DNA of 64,000 nt from Polytrichum commune (GCA_950295325.1 OX485803.1:56745554-56809553); one strand, 5' to 3'; counted from the first letter of the stretch, positions 11,091 through 22,772 are shown. Numbers and translations are program-made. The notes: a model not told the origin generated them from the sequence alone.

Positions 11091-12361
11091 GCCTTTCAAT
11101 TCAAGGTTTTTGGATGTGGACGGGCAAAAACTTTGTGAAAAATCAGCCCTGGTCATGGAACCCCTTTTCAGACCTAGAAGATTGGCAATCTTTGACTTGA
11201 AAAAGATGGCATATTATAACAACCACACATGCATTGAAACAACCTTTTTCATGACATAAATTTTTTTTATCACTCATATATATGCATCGATATAAAGGCA
11301 ATGGCGTTGATAAGACCTCCCGTGTTTCAAGTAGTGGCATGTGCCAGTGCATGTCCAAATTGTGTGTAGTAGCGTGGGCATGTCACAGGCGAGGGATCAA
11401 TGATGTGCATTAGTGTTGAGGAGGGGTGATGAGACTTGGTTGCTTCGTTGTTGTTGTTGTTGGGTGCTAGTGGGGTTAGGTTGAGGAGAAGTGCATACGA
11501 GGTTAGGGTTAGAGGGAGGGTGATGTAAAGGAGTGTATAGAACATTGGTGTGTTGTTGGTTAGGTAATATGCAATGACAACGTGTTCTTGTTGTATTTCT
11601 CCATTGCGTGGATCGTTTGTGTGCGTGTTTTGCAAAACTGCGAGTTGGGTAGTGTAGATATACAACTAGGGTGGGCAGATTTGGGCGCTCTACTGTGTTT
11701 CTCCTTGGAGTTTGTTGCAATAGGTTATGTGTTGATGTGTGTTTGTGCTTCTCATGTGTTGTTGCGCTTGTAGGTCTAGTGTGTTGGTTGCAATCTTTGC
11801 TTTTGTGTTTGCGTTGTGCAATGCATGGCAATAGAGCTCCGCCCTACCATAACTCCCATCGCTTTCGTCCATGCTTGGTATCGTTGAATACGATGAGCAT
11901 TCGAGCTTCAAAATCTGAAGGAAAATGACTCACAATAGTAGTGCTACATTGTTGAATGGCTAACTAAAACAAGTAATACCTATGCATCCCTCCCTACGTC
12001 CTTCATCTAGAAATGTTTATATGTGTTCACCATAACATTTAGGTCCTTGAAAAATGAAATGCAGTTGCGTGCACATGTACAAAAGAACAACCTTCCTTTG
12101 TGTGTTTGTGCAATCATAAGTTTGCACTTAAGCCATGTGGCCTGGGATCACTGCATTTTTGTCATGACATGGATCCCTTGTCCCCCCTTCTACTAGATAT
12201 TTAAGACAAAGAGAGGGATGTTACTTGTACGTCATTTATTCAATGTCACGTACACTATTTGCAAAGCGTCTAAACTAGTCACCTATAGGCTTAGAAATGT
12301 CTCTTGCATTAATTGTCATACACGACACTATTTGTCAATACGAGGAACTATTCGAAGTGAA
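11091..12361. other. gene-free spacer, GT-rich block
   Basis: 11390-11830 is a second strongly G+T-biased block on the plus strand, with a TTG microsatellite near 11445-11462. Overlapping open frames on both strands follow from this bias and match nothing I know. No gene is called. Confidence 0.55.
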
Positions 12362-12760
12362 TGATTTTGTACATGATGACATATAGTGTAGCACATTTGG
12401 AATGTTTGAGATGACAATTTTATATCTTATTGTGTACTTGAAGGAAGACATTATTGAGCGTACTAATACCAAATGTTATTTGTTTACAACCGCGTATGCA
12501 AGAGGAAGATAATATTGGGCGTACTAATGGCAAGTGTCACATGTTTACATTTCAATACGTAAGAGGTACTTAAATTGTGTAACCTAGACAAAGGCCTCGT
12601 AAAATTCTTGAACATACTTAATAGGCTGAGTGTCATGAGGTTACACTAATGGTCAAGTTGTCAATCATCAATGTCACCTGCACATACCTTCATAATAGGG
12701 CAAGTGGCGCTATAATTATGCCGATGACACCTAATACCATCAACGGTGTAGTGCTACTTA
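12362..12760. repeat. dispersed repeat C, copy 1
   Basis: Diverged homologue of 33440-33850 in the same orientation. Shared landmarks are GAGCGTACTAAT or GAGCATACTAAT, GCAAGTGTCACATGTTTACA and CATGAGGTTACACT. Each copy contains an internal 60-bp tandem unit (AAGAGGAAGATA...TACTAAT...TTTACA). The right ends read GATGACACCTAATAC or GTGACACTAAATATC. Non-coding. Confidence 0.7.
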
Positions 12761-15019
12761 ATGAATAAACTTTTTATAACCACATGTGACTGAAATCTCA
12801 ATGGCCTGCCATGTTTCCATTTGCTCAGAGTAGGAAAAATCCTCGTGATTATCGAACCTCTTCATCGACAATATACAAAATATTATAACGAACGCCTGCA
12901 TTGACAACAACAACAAACAAAAAAGGCACAAAGCTCTCTTGTGTTAACTAAATCCCGTAATCATTACCTTTGTTAACAAAATTCACCCTCACAATTTCAT
13001 CCATATTGATTGTTCATCCGTCTCAATTTCATCCACAAATGCTTATGCCTTGTAACCGTATCAAGGGCGAGGGTTACCTAAGATTGAGGCATCTATAACC
13101 GATAAAGTAAGAGAGTTTACATCTATTTAGGAGGAGCAGTAGTGGGGGATCATTTTTCTTGCGAAGAGAAACAAATTCTAAGGAGAATGCAATATAGAAA
13201 TAAAATTTGATAACTACAAATTTCAAAACGGTAAAATTAGGGTAACATATAGTCGATCTATAAGTTAACCCACAAGCGCTCATCTAAATTCTAATGCTTG
13301 GTTTTGACAGTTGTCAAAACTCCTCATGAAGATAATCAATCACAAGCTGCCACCACATGAATCTTAACTACGTTAGCCTAAAACATATAGATCTTATCCA
13401 TGTCAACATTACATGACCCTAGTGAACGGATAAGTGGACCTTAGGGCAAGGTTCCATGTACCAATCCCGGTCCGTTTTTTTTTAAATAAATAGGTGGGCC
13501 GGTGGAAAAAGGGTGATTCCATGTGCCCATCCCCCCTCACCCAAGGACCAATACCCCCCATGGATAAGTGTCCCACATTGTACGTTGTGCAAGGACCAGT
13601 GCCAAAGGATGGGTGGTCTTAATGGCACAAGAAGGACATGTGCCGGTTAGAAATTTTTGGTGACCGGATCGGCCATTCACTTTGGGTACACTTTTGGGTA
13701 CTAAAGGCCACTTTGTTCTTCGAGTCCTTTCTTTTGAGGGGTACTCCTAGGGCTCCTTGCTCTTGCATCATGCACTCTTTGTACACTCAAAACCTAGTTG
13801 TGAGAAGAAATGAGAAGGAAAGAAGAGATAGAAATTGATTGTATGTTATATCGTCAGAGTTCTCATCGTGAACTAAAGTGAACTCATGAGAACATGTATC
13901 TCATGATGTTTTCAAGAATTTGGATCTTAATAGCCAAAAATACATATATAAAATGCAATGTGATAGTAATTGTCGGGTTTAATAAATTTAAAATAATGAT
14001 AATCAAAGACTATGCAAATGTATAAAAAATCACTTATGAACAACGTACAATCACGATTTCAACTAAAAGTAAAATATATAAATATTTATATTTATTCCCA
14101 TAGATTGCATCCGTACCACCTATGGACACCAAGAACACATAATTTGAAATTCATTTAATAAATGTATGAAAATTGATGTGCAAATCAAATGTAAAAAGTT
14201 GGCAGTCACTTCCATAGCTTGGATGCCACCAAACAAGCAGGGAAAAGGTGGTGGCAATAACTTAACCCTGGGAGGCGAACTTGCACTTCAATTAAGTTTA
14301 TGCTTGGTTCCGAACTTGGAATCTGGCTTTTATGTCTAGCTTTCATGATGATATGGTATCCAGCTTTGGATTGAAATCTTGATGTCATGTCGTCTCGCCA
14401 ATTCTTGAAAGTTGAGGATGATGATTCTGTGAATAGTAAGCACTCCATGAGCGACTGGGATGTGTTAATTCCCTCACCTCGCTCTCCGATGGAGCTCATC
14501 CTCCATTGATGAATTCTTTCCAAGGATGAACACGGTAGAGAAAATTATGTAGATGAAAGCTCAGTTTCTCAAGAGCGGTAGAACCGAAGTTAGGTACATC
14601 CTACTTACGGTTGTCAGTAGGGCGATCGGGAGCCGAAGAATATGCTCGAAGTATAAGTTGTAAAATTTGAATGAAGTTGATGGATACTAGCAAGCTTCAC
14701 ATCCGGATCGTACTTACTTACGACGTGATCATTTTTGTTGTGGGACTCATCTCGTGATCAGGTTCCAGAAAGTTACAGAGATTGTTGATGTTGCAGATGC
14801 ACCCCCATCTTAAAGTGATTCTTCACTACAGCTCACTCTAGAAAGCCTAGAGGCACCTCCATTGGAAGTGATTGCAGTAGATTGATCAAGAGATTGCTCT
14901 TGCCCAATGTTGATGAGTTCTTGGTTGTGATGATGCTCTTCGACTCTCAGATCTGTGTGCCTTCGACCACACTGTTCGCTAAGTTGCGCCGTTGAGGATC
15001 AGCTTTCTTCGCCTTCGCC
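12761..15019. other. spacer upstream of the acidic-tract gene
   Basis: No supported gene. A 105-codon open frame on the minus strand at 14206-14523 has an unremarkable composition and no motif I know. 14560-15000 is less AT-rich and probably contains the promoter and leader of the gene starting at 15020. Confidence 0.5.
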
Positions 15020-17127
15020 ATGAGCAGATCCGACGAGGTAACAACAACAATGCCAACATTACATTGAACCTCTTTACATTTATTTTTCTTCTATTAGAAA
15101 ACAGTAGTTCATCTCACTACGGCCTTCAAACCGAGAATTACATGGGTTCTTTGATCGCTCCAATTTACTATAGCCATGCGACAGGACCTGCTGCTAGCAG
15201 CCATCTAGTTGTTTGCCGGGCGAGTTGTTTTAAGTTGCTGGTGGTTCAGATCGCTTGATATGTTCGCATGGGAGTTGTGGTTTGGTGTAATTGATTTAGC
15301 TGCAAGTGCGATTGGAAGCGTTGCGGGTAGCAGCTAGAGCATCGAAGCCATGTGTGTTCGAAGAAATCCAGGAGTATTCCAAGTGGAAGGAGCCAACGCT
15401 CTTCACTTGCACGAGCGGGGTGTTGCTATGGGGCCAATTGCACTCGCTGATGGAGGGCTTCACCGAATCAAAGCTTGATACGCAGCTTGGTCCCTGGGCC
15501 ACGTCAGAGCCTGGCACTAACGGTGGCACCATTCTTCAGAATGCCTTCCGCTACCGAGCCCCCGCTCGCAAGGGCCTGTGGAAGGTGCAGGCTGCCTACC
15601 TTGAAGGGACGGTACCTATCGGCTATGTCTGCCACCATGTCGAAATGGATGGGGCTGACCTTCTCCGAAGAGCGGCCATTGTGGGCCCCTCCCTTGTTAA
15701 TAATCACCCCGACCGCGAAATCGTCTATGTCAATCGCTATGACTGGGCACAGTGGGGATGCGGCACAGGCTCGGAGCTCTTGGCAGAAATTCTCAAACCG
15801 GAGCCTAAACCCAAACCTCCTCCCAAAGTTGCTAAATCCCCCAAAAACCCTAAGATTAGGGTTTCTACCGAAATCTCAAACGAAGAAGATGATGACGGCG
15901 ATGATGATGAAGATGATGATGAAGACGAAGACGAAGATGATGAAGACGAAGATGATGAAGAAGAAGACGAAGATGATGATGATGGTGATGATGATGAATA
16001 TGAAAAGGAAGAGTATGAGGAAGCTCTTGTGATGAACAGGTTTATGCTCGTGGACGTGCAGGGTTTCCCGCACATTGTTGCGGCTCTGAAGGAAGGTGTG
16101 AAGCTCAATGCGAGGAATTACGCATTTCGGTGCAGAAAGGCGGATTCTGATGTTGATTCTTCTTCTGTTCCGGCAATGATGGTTCAGGAAAACGAGTGTG
16201 TTTTGGAGGAGCCGTTTGGTGTGAATTTGGGCGTGGGTGAGGATGACAACGAGTTGGGGTGGATGGCATTTCAGAATGGGGAGCTTGTGGGGTTTGTTTA
16301 TGATGGAGCATATTGTGATCTGTATGGACGGTGGTTGAAATATGGCGATACTGTGGTATGTTAGCACTTCAACCCTTGAAATCGTCTGTCACTTCCAAAA
16401 GCTTGATTATGAAATTGCATGCATGGTAATCCTCTAAGGTATGTGGACCTATTTGTGGGCGCTTGGGTAGGCCCGGGAATTGTCTCCTCCAATTAGCGAT
16501 TGCAAATTACGTACAATTGTCATTATAGTTTCAGAAAGGGAATTGAAATGCAAAAGTCATGAGGAGGTCAAAGTGAGGATCAGCTTTCTCCCAAAGTGAT
16601 CACATAGGGCCTCGCAATCGTGGAAACTATGGAACCTTTTATCAGCTTGACCATGAAATTGCATGCATTGTTATCCCCTTAGTCAAGGTATGTGGGCCTA
16701 CTGTGGGCATTTCCAACTCCACAAACAATTGTGGCTGTTGGATCGGCTCAGGAAATGTCTCATCTAGATAGCATTGCGAATCACGCATATATCGTTGTTT
16801 CTAAGTTTTAGAATCGGAGTCCAGGTGCAAGAGTAATAAAAGGTCAAAGTCAAGATTCTCTTTCTCCTTAAGTGATAGCATGGGCCCTCCCGATTATGTT
16901 TACTAGTCTTCTTCACAACAGAACTGCAAAATATATTATTAGACGCGAAGAACTTATTGCTGGTTTGGGAATTTAGCATCCTCACCACATGAATAATTGC
17001 GGCTATGACAGATGTTTTACTTTTTCTGTTGCAAAATTTTCAGGTTGAAGTACCCCGTGAACCTACTCCTGATGAGGATTCGGAAGATTCCGAAAATGGC
17101 ATCGCAGTAAACCCCTTTGATCACTGA
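15020..17127 (+). CDS. acidic-tract protein of unknown function, three exons (385 aa)
   Basis: The long open stretch 15306-16364 has no usable ATG, so it is an internal exon. The best model is exon 1 at 15020-15037 (MSRSDE, donor GAG|GTAACA), exon 2 at 15300-16355 (acceptor TTTAG, donor GTG|GTATGT) and exon 3 at 17044-17127 (acceptor TTTTCAG, ends NGIAVNPFDH, stop TGA). All junctions are phase 0 and the product is 385 residues. Residues 9-170 form a compact region with WGQLHSLMEG, GYVCHHVEMDG and YDWAQWGCGTG. Residues about 201-246 are almost all Asp and Glu. The rest has GWMAFQNGELVGFVYDGAY. No signal peptide or membrane segment is apparent. I do not recognise the family. The acidic tract would suit a nuclear or nucleolar histone- or protein-binding role, but that is only inference. 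The exon 2 acceptor could instead be CAAG at 15306, which would break the frame with exon 1. Confidence 0.78.
15882..16022 (+). repeat. GAT/GAA trinucleotide tract encoding the Asp/Glu run
   Basis: About 47 consecutive codons are nearly all GAT, GAC, GAA or GAG. This is both a coding acidic domain and an unstable trinucleotide tract. On the opposite strand it produces spurious Ser-rich and Ile/Phe-rich frames. Confidence 0.9.
16400..16890. repeat. tandem duplication of about 245 bp inside intron 2
   Basis: GAAATTGCATGCAT occurs near 16412 and 16657, each followed by TGTGG-CCTA, a stretch of CTCCAATTAG or CTCATCTAG type, AGTCATGAGGAGGTCAAAGT or an equivalent, and a TCTCC-AAGTGAT segment. The copies are diverged, so the duplication is old. 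It lies within the intron 16356-17043. Confidence 0.65.
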
Positions 17128-19061
17128 CATGAGTGCTAGGTACCATAGTGTTTGCTCACTGAATCTCAAGAAGTTGCAGTGCTCTGCATAGGTGAATCAG
17201 CACAAACAAAAAACCTCAAGAAAAAGGAGTATTTATCCTCATCTTTTTTGTATGGCCTCCTCTATGACCCCATGCGTTACCACACCTCAATTTTGCGCAT
17301 GTATATTAGGTTTTAAATTTTGAGGTTTTAGGTTTTAGGGTTACGGCTGTATTTTAGTGAAGTAAGGGCAGGAATCAAAATCCAATCAACTTGTTATGCT
17401 TTCGCATTACGTAATTACGTAGTGATTGCAAATTGATTGCAGATTGCCAGTATGCTATGCTGTATGGAGTACCACGGAAAATTCCACATCCCTCAGGATC
17501 AAATTGAACCCTGGTTTTGCAAACCCATGTCGAGGATTTTATGCGCTGTCGGTTTATAACCCTTTGGGTCCCTCATTAGGTGTAAATTGTATGTGGACCA
17601 AGAGGAATGACCATGCACCAAAAAGTGAATGTGTTGTTAAAAAATAAAAAATAAAAAATATATATACCCAAAAAGGGCAGTTTTGAAAAAAATTCAAGTT
17701 TGACCATTCACTTGTCTTCTCTTGTCTTCATCTTCTTTTTTTCAAAATAATTTTCTTTAAAGGATTTTTAAAACAATGTTTCTTTGCCATGGGCCCCTGC
17801 CTTTTCCTACCAGAGCACCTCTTTTGCCTCTCTCACCGCAAAACCCGTTGGACCATGTCAATGGATGATGTAGACCTTAAAATATTTCGATTGGGAACCT
17901 CGAACTCCATGATCACTCTAGCATTTTTCCTTGATGTAAACTGAAGTAGTCCTAGGATGAGTTCAACAGCCAATCACAGATTTTACAGGGCCTTGGAACG
18001 ACTTCATGGTTTCCATGGTGTAAACAGCCCCTTAGACTTAGTACTGATTTATTTAAACAGATTATTAGACCTCACAACACCTTCAAACCCATGTCAGCTC
18101 TGATTTATCAGACAGCATAAATTATCAAGTCGCTGGTCCTGCTTTCTTGCTTAGCCTAGCCCGGATTCCTGCAACCAAGTGGAATGCGATCTGAGCAGTG
18201 AGGATATCACCAAAAAAAAAAAAGTCCCACTTCATGCACTTAACCACCTCCATATTGACTCGCACATTCTTGTGCGGCATGCAGAGGGCCAAAGAATCAG
18301 TACCAGTAACTTGTTGCATATCTCAACATTACAATGCGAGTTACAACACAAACTATTCTTTCACCACCTACCAATAATTTAATTGAGGTAGTAATCTTCA
18401 GAAGAAATGAGTACCATCAGATTAGAAAATTCCAATATCCATTTTGAGTCCCCGACATACCGAGGCATGGCATATCTCAATGTGCACCTCTCGTTCCGTG
18501 GCCCTCAAAATATAACACTGGGATGTTCAAAAAGCTACACAAAGAGACTTAAATTCAATCTGAACTCCCAACATCCCGTTGTTATAATATGTTGAAAGCA
18601 TTTGTTTAGTGTACATGTTCACATTGAACCATGCCCCTTACTAGTAACTAGAAAGAGCCTAAAGTGGATGTGTCTTAAATTGTTACTTTTGCCAACTAGC
18701 CACTTCTCCTAGGATAGGAAACACCCAACTAGTTTGACATGGTTAGCACGTCCAAATCAATCCTAGAACCATACCACTTAAATATTGGAGTCCTATTAAG
18801 CTAAGTAACCAAATTAGGCACATCCACCTTGCTATTCTATAGAAGCATCCTTGTGAATATCCACATTGATCTCACAACCTCATTTGTAAGCATAATTTCT
18901 AATGCGTGTGCAAGATTAGCGTAGGATGGAGTGTGTGTGTGTATGTGTGTATAACTCAGCCTTGAGTATATACAAATTGTATGTCACTAGCAGATAATCA
19001 AGCAAAGACATTCCACTTATGAAAAGTGCAATGTATTAGTGGTGACGTAAGGCATGTCGGT
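17128..19061. other. 3' flank and gene-free spacer
   Basis: 17128-17400 probably includes the 3' UTR of the acidic-tract gene. The rest shows no gene. There are A-rich runs near 17640-17665 and a short GT microsatellite at about 18930-18950. Small open frames here look random. Confidence 0.5.
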
Positions 19062-19430
19062 GTTATCTGGTTCGTTTGTCATGTTCTCCAATTTCTACCG
19101 ATTAGATTCCAAAATAAAATTCGTGTCACATTAGCAAATCTAATGCAACATTTGCAAAAACCAGATTGAAAATTAGTCTTATCCTGATTTAGCAACAATT
19201 ATCGAAAGTATAGGTTTGTTGATTTCTTAATTGGATACATAAGTCCTCCCAATTGTGTTCACTATTGAATGTAGAGTAGTTAATAATATTTGAAGACGTA
19301 GTCCAATCTCTTTATGATGTTTGCTCTTTGTTCCTCACCAAATCACATACCAATCAAATATGGGAATCCGATTAAGAAAATGAGCCACTAAGACTCATCT
19401 ACCTTAATGTTTATACATGCTGATGATGAA
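19062..19430. repeat. dispersed repeat D, copy 1 (uninterrupted)
   Basis: Homologous to 49497-49751 plus 51363-51495. Landmarks are TTTGTTGATTTCTTAA, GAAGACGTAGTCCAATC, TTTATGATGTTTGCTCTTTG and AAGAAAATGAGCCACT. This copy shows the state before a hAT-type element inserted into the other copy. Non-coding; class unknown. Confidence 0.75.
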
Positions 19431-19679
19431 TGTATGCCAGTGTGAAAGTGTATATTGAATAAGTGAAGTGGTTGTCAGTGCCCTGATAAGTAAGTCATAA
19501 GTGTTAACAGTGGTGATGACTACTCAGAAGCAGTAAGTAATTACAATAGACTGGAGCAACATGGGAGCCAATACGCATCAGGGGAATGAGCAAACACCGT
19601 GCTTTTTAAGAAAACAAAGCATAATTTGTGACTCAAGACCAACCCACCAACCAACAACGAATGAGGCCCTCTCCTCTCT

Positions 19680-19812
19680 ACTACACTAAATATCTGATTT
19701 ATAGTGGCGTCAAAATTTGGTGTGCTGTGTTATTTATTGTAGCAACGCGTGTCGTGGGTCGATGATGATGAATAGTGTGGGCTACAATATATCAGATGAT
19801 ATTTAGTGTAGT
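19680..19812. mobile_element. 133-bp MITE with ACTACACTAAATATC ends
   Basis: The left end ACTACACTAAATATCTGATT is mirrored by the right end ATCAGATGATATTTAGTGTA and then GT. The interior is GC-richer (CAACGCGTGTCGTGGGTCG). The CACTA-like motif at the ends is suggestive, but no clear 3-bp target duplication is seen. Confidence 0.6.
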
Positions 19813-20007
19813 GCCTCGCCTCCTTACTGCACCCTTCCAGTAATGAAAGCTTATGCACCTCAAGTCGTTGAATGTAAAATTGCAACTGGCGCACATGACA
19901 CTTATCTTCAAGGTGACAGATGTAACAAAAACTCAGGCTTTAGAAAACAGAACATTCCGAGAAACACAATAGACTGCACAGTGGAAAGGCGATCGGAAGC
20001 ACACACG

Positions 20008-20393
20008 GGCCATGAAAGTTTATCACCTCTGTCCAGTATCTAGGATGGGGGATAGATGGTATCACCTGTGAAAGTGGTACATCTACCATTATCCTCGATA
20101 TTGATTGCAACAGATGTGATGAATTCCAGGGCCCCGAAGACACAACCCGCTCACCCCAAACATTACAATTTGTCGGTAAATCGATATGAACTGTATTCCG
20201 CCACTGTACCGCCGCTAAGCAATGTCCAAAAGTACTCAGCAAGATGTACTAAAGAAGTCTGCCAGGCCCTTCTTCCTCAGAAGCCCTGAACTTCACGGCC
20301 TCTGTGCCAACATCTACGATACCACTTTTACCAAGTCACAGCATCTACCATCTTCCAATATACTGGACAGAGGTGATGAACTTTAAAGGGCCC
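20008..20393. repeat. three-armed foldback (candidate hairpin-RNA locus)
   Basis: The arm at 20008-20060 contains ATCACCTCTGTCCAGTAT (20022-20039). Its perfect 18-nt inverse is at 20360-20377, and homology extends outward to GGGCC on both sides. A second, more diverged inverse arm lies between them (20084-20143: CATCTACCATTATCCTCGAT onward to GATGTGATGAATTC). Thus a 136-nt hairpin is nested in a 386-nt one. The arms show no typical MITE terminus or target duplication. Confidence 0.55.
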
Positions 20394-20512
20394 TTCGTCA
20401 TGCTCATCTAAAATAAGTAACCTTCTTGAGGGAAGAAACAAAAACACACCTCTTCATTCTGCCTTATAAATTTTAGCCTCTTGGACTTAAAGTTCACGAC
20501 AATTGTTCTGCA

Positions 20513-20592
20513 ATTGACATCATGCTACAAATATCAGAAACCCGTGAGATCCAGTATCTCATGATCCCTCGTATTTGCAACATGATGTCAAT
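20513..20592 (-). ncRNA. candidate MIRNA precursor hairpin, locus 1
   Basis: The ends ATTGACATCATG and CATGATGTCAAT pair perfectly, and pairing continues for about 35 bp around a short loop. Read as minus-strand RNA, five internal differences are G-U pairs; on the plus strand they would be A-C mismatches. The minus-strand 3' arm (CACGGGTTTCTGATATTTGT then AGCATGATGTC) matches that of 37326-37404 at all but one of about 33 positions, while the 5' arms have diverged. This is the pattern of paralogous miRNA genes. I do not recognise a known mature miRNA. Confidence 0.5.
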
Positions 20593-21020
20593 AACAAATA
20601 TTCGAAGGCAAACCAAGTAGGCCTCCAAACAAATCAGAGAGGCATCCTCCACTGCGGATAGAACCCGCCAGCATGAATCACCACAACAACTTACAAACAG
20701 AGGCCGCTAATGCAAGCCCCTAGGGTTTCCAGCAATTTCTTCAAGGCTAAGCAGGTGCCCGGATCTCCAAAGCTCAGGGTGACAGGAGAAGCACACATAT
20801 CTCTTACAATGTGCTGATGAGAGCACAAGATCTCATATATAGCAACAACTTTAAAAAAACTTGGAGAAGAAGTCTGAAGAAGAACACAAAAAGAGAAGAA
20901 GACGAAAACTTTGTTGTGCTTCGCAATACTTCGTCGACTACGCGAAGACGACGGGGTCAAGGATGAAAACGTAAGGATGAGAAGAGGGGAATTTGGGATG
21001 ATGGATGAAATCACGTTCTA
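20593..21020. other. non-repetitive stretch flanking the hairpins
   Basis: The part near 20630-20670 is weakly similar to 37480-37515 (CAGAGAGGCATCCTCCACTG versus CAGAGAGTCATCATCGATTG), so the homology of the two hairpin loci extends outside the stems. A minus-strand frame of 107 codons (20691-21014) has no recognisable motif and could be part of a non-coding primary transcript. Confidence 0.45.
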
Positions 21021-21030
21021 GGAAAGTCCT

Positions 21031-21155
21031 CTTAGGGCCCCTTCACACATGAGACTGAACGCCCGTGACCATTGCATTCTAAGATCTCTTATTGGTCGAA
21101 AAGGCCGACACGGTCCAAGTTCACTTCACACTAGAAGGTGAAGGCCTAAGGGTCC
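21031..21155. repeat. short inverted-repeat element
   Basis: CTTAGGGCCCCTTCAC at the left is mirrored by GTGAAGGCCTAAGGG at the right, about 125 bp apart. It resembles a small MITE. A similar TAAGGGCCCCTTTA motif occurs near 63930. Confidence 0.4.
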
Positions 21156-21220
21156 AAAGAAATTATAATGAACAAAAAGTCTTTCTGGATTCTTACATTA
21201 AATATTATAAATAAGGTTCC

Positions 21221-21289
21221 ATGGTTTGGCGGAATTTGTGTCAAGTCCACCTCCAAGAGGTAGGCTTGACGCAAATTCCACCAAACTAT
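21221..21289. ncRNA. 69-nt near-perfect hairpin
   Basis: Arms of 33 nt (ATGGTTTGGCGGAATTTGTG onward, and AGGCTTGACGCAAATTCCAC onward) pair around a three-base loop in CCTCCAAGAGG. The only differences between arms are transitions, giving G-U pairs on one strand or the other. It could be a young miRNA or siRNA foldback, or a minimal MITE. It lies 66 bp left of the 1.36-kb repeat copy 2. Confidence 0.45.
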
Positions 21290-21354
21290 GTCAATTACAT
21301 GTTAGATATGGTCTTCAGATGAGAATCAAGGCTCTTACAATTACATTGTCATGG

Positions 21355-22715
21355 CACTTGGCTCGTGTGTGAATTGCCCCTTAGTTCTTTTAGTCCTCCC
21401 CTCAATTGGTCACTATGAATTTATGGTACACCCTTAACGAATGATCCAAAATTAAGGAACATAAGTCATATTGGGCCTCTCTATGTACAAAAATGTTCAA
21501 TTGAGCTACATATATCTTACTTTAATCATTGTGTCATAATTAACACTATCTAATTGACTCATATATTTTGGGTGTACTTTTCAAATATGTTAAACACCTT
21601 GATGTTATTGAAGAGTTAACTTAAAATTATACGTCATGAGTGCCATTGGATGCGAATATCGACTTGGTATTTTGATCACTAATGTCTCATTTGAGTGTAA
21701 TTTCATTGTCCCCATGACATGAGATAATGTATTAAAACAAAATCATAATGTTATCATTTTTAGGTTTGATGAGGCTCATATAAATTATGTACATGATTGT
21801 ACATCGAGCCCCTTGGTCCTTTGAATAGTAAGGCATATCTCGCAATATACTTATCAACATGGTATGATGTGGATGCTAATAACATTACTTAGCGACATTG
21901 GTTCTCAAAATATAACGGTGGGATGTTGGGAGTCCAGTCAGAATTTGAGTCTCCTTGTGCAGCTTTTCAAGCATCCTATTATTATATTCTAAGGGCCCAC
22001 AAAACAAGACTTGAACATGTGATGTAAGTACATGGGACATGGCCCCTTTGAGAAACAATACAATCCTCCAAAGGTTTTAAGCAATAGGAGCATAAGATGG
22101 AGGACAATGGAAAACGAGGTATCAATAACTTCATTATTATTTTTCTACATAGTTTGTTAACAAACATAAAACTTACTACAATGATTATCCCATTTAGTGC
22201 ATTTTACTATTCGGAGTTACGCAATGTTATAATTATCTGAGGAAAATGAAATATTATACCAAGCAAAGTCATCTATTTCTATAATGTCCGAACCACCTAT
22301 TGAACTTTTGTTAGTAGAAGTTGAACTCCCAAGTAAGATGTTAAAGCATTGCATAATTCCAAATAGTATCATGCACTAGTTGGGATAATCAATGTAGTTC
22401 AAATGTTTAAGATAACCTTCTATGTACAATGCATCTCAAAATTGATCAAGTATTTTGAAGTTTGAAATTGTATTGTCTAGTTGAGCAAATTGACACATGT
22501 AACTCCCAAGATAAAAGTTTGATCAGTTTCTATTCCAAGTTAGGGGCCTAAATTAGTAAGATACACAAATGGCAATGCATGCTCATATACAAATGGAAGG
22601 TTAAAATTATCTTCCTCATTTGATTGGTTTTGTAAATGTATAGCATGATTACTCTCATATATGTCTGTGAGCTAATGTGGGCATCTTATTCAAAGAACTT
22701 TTAGAAGTACTTAAT
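21355..22715. repeat. 1.36-kb dispersed repeat, copy 2
   Basis: Direct copy of 3562-4921 with scattered substitutions. The right boundary falls at AGAAGTACTTAAT, after which the Tc1-like sequence begins. The left boundary has no shared flank with copy 1. Confidence 0.9.
22176..22397. mobile_element. MITE, family 1, within repeat copy 2
   Basis: Equivalent to 4382-4603. The inner motif is better preserved here (CGGAGTTACGCAATGTTATA). It was present before the host repeat was duplicated, so it is not an independent insertion. Confidence 0.8.
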
Positions 22716-22772
22716 ATATGTTGTGTAGAACATGTGTGCACGAAATCTTGGCCTTCCCTATTAGTATAGAAA

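Noticed and set aside
11397-11831. 144-codon frame on the minus strand
   Set aside because: Its Thr/Asn/His-rich composition follows from the G+T bias of the plus strand; nothing is recognisable.
14206-14523. 105-codon frame upstream of the acidic-tract gene, minus strand
   Set aside because: No motif, no splice context and ordinary composition.
15737-16108. Ser-rich and Ile/Phe-rich open frames opposite the acidic-tract exon
   Set aside because: They are the antisense of the GAT/GAA repeat inside a well-supported exon.
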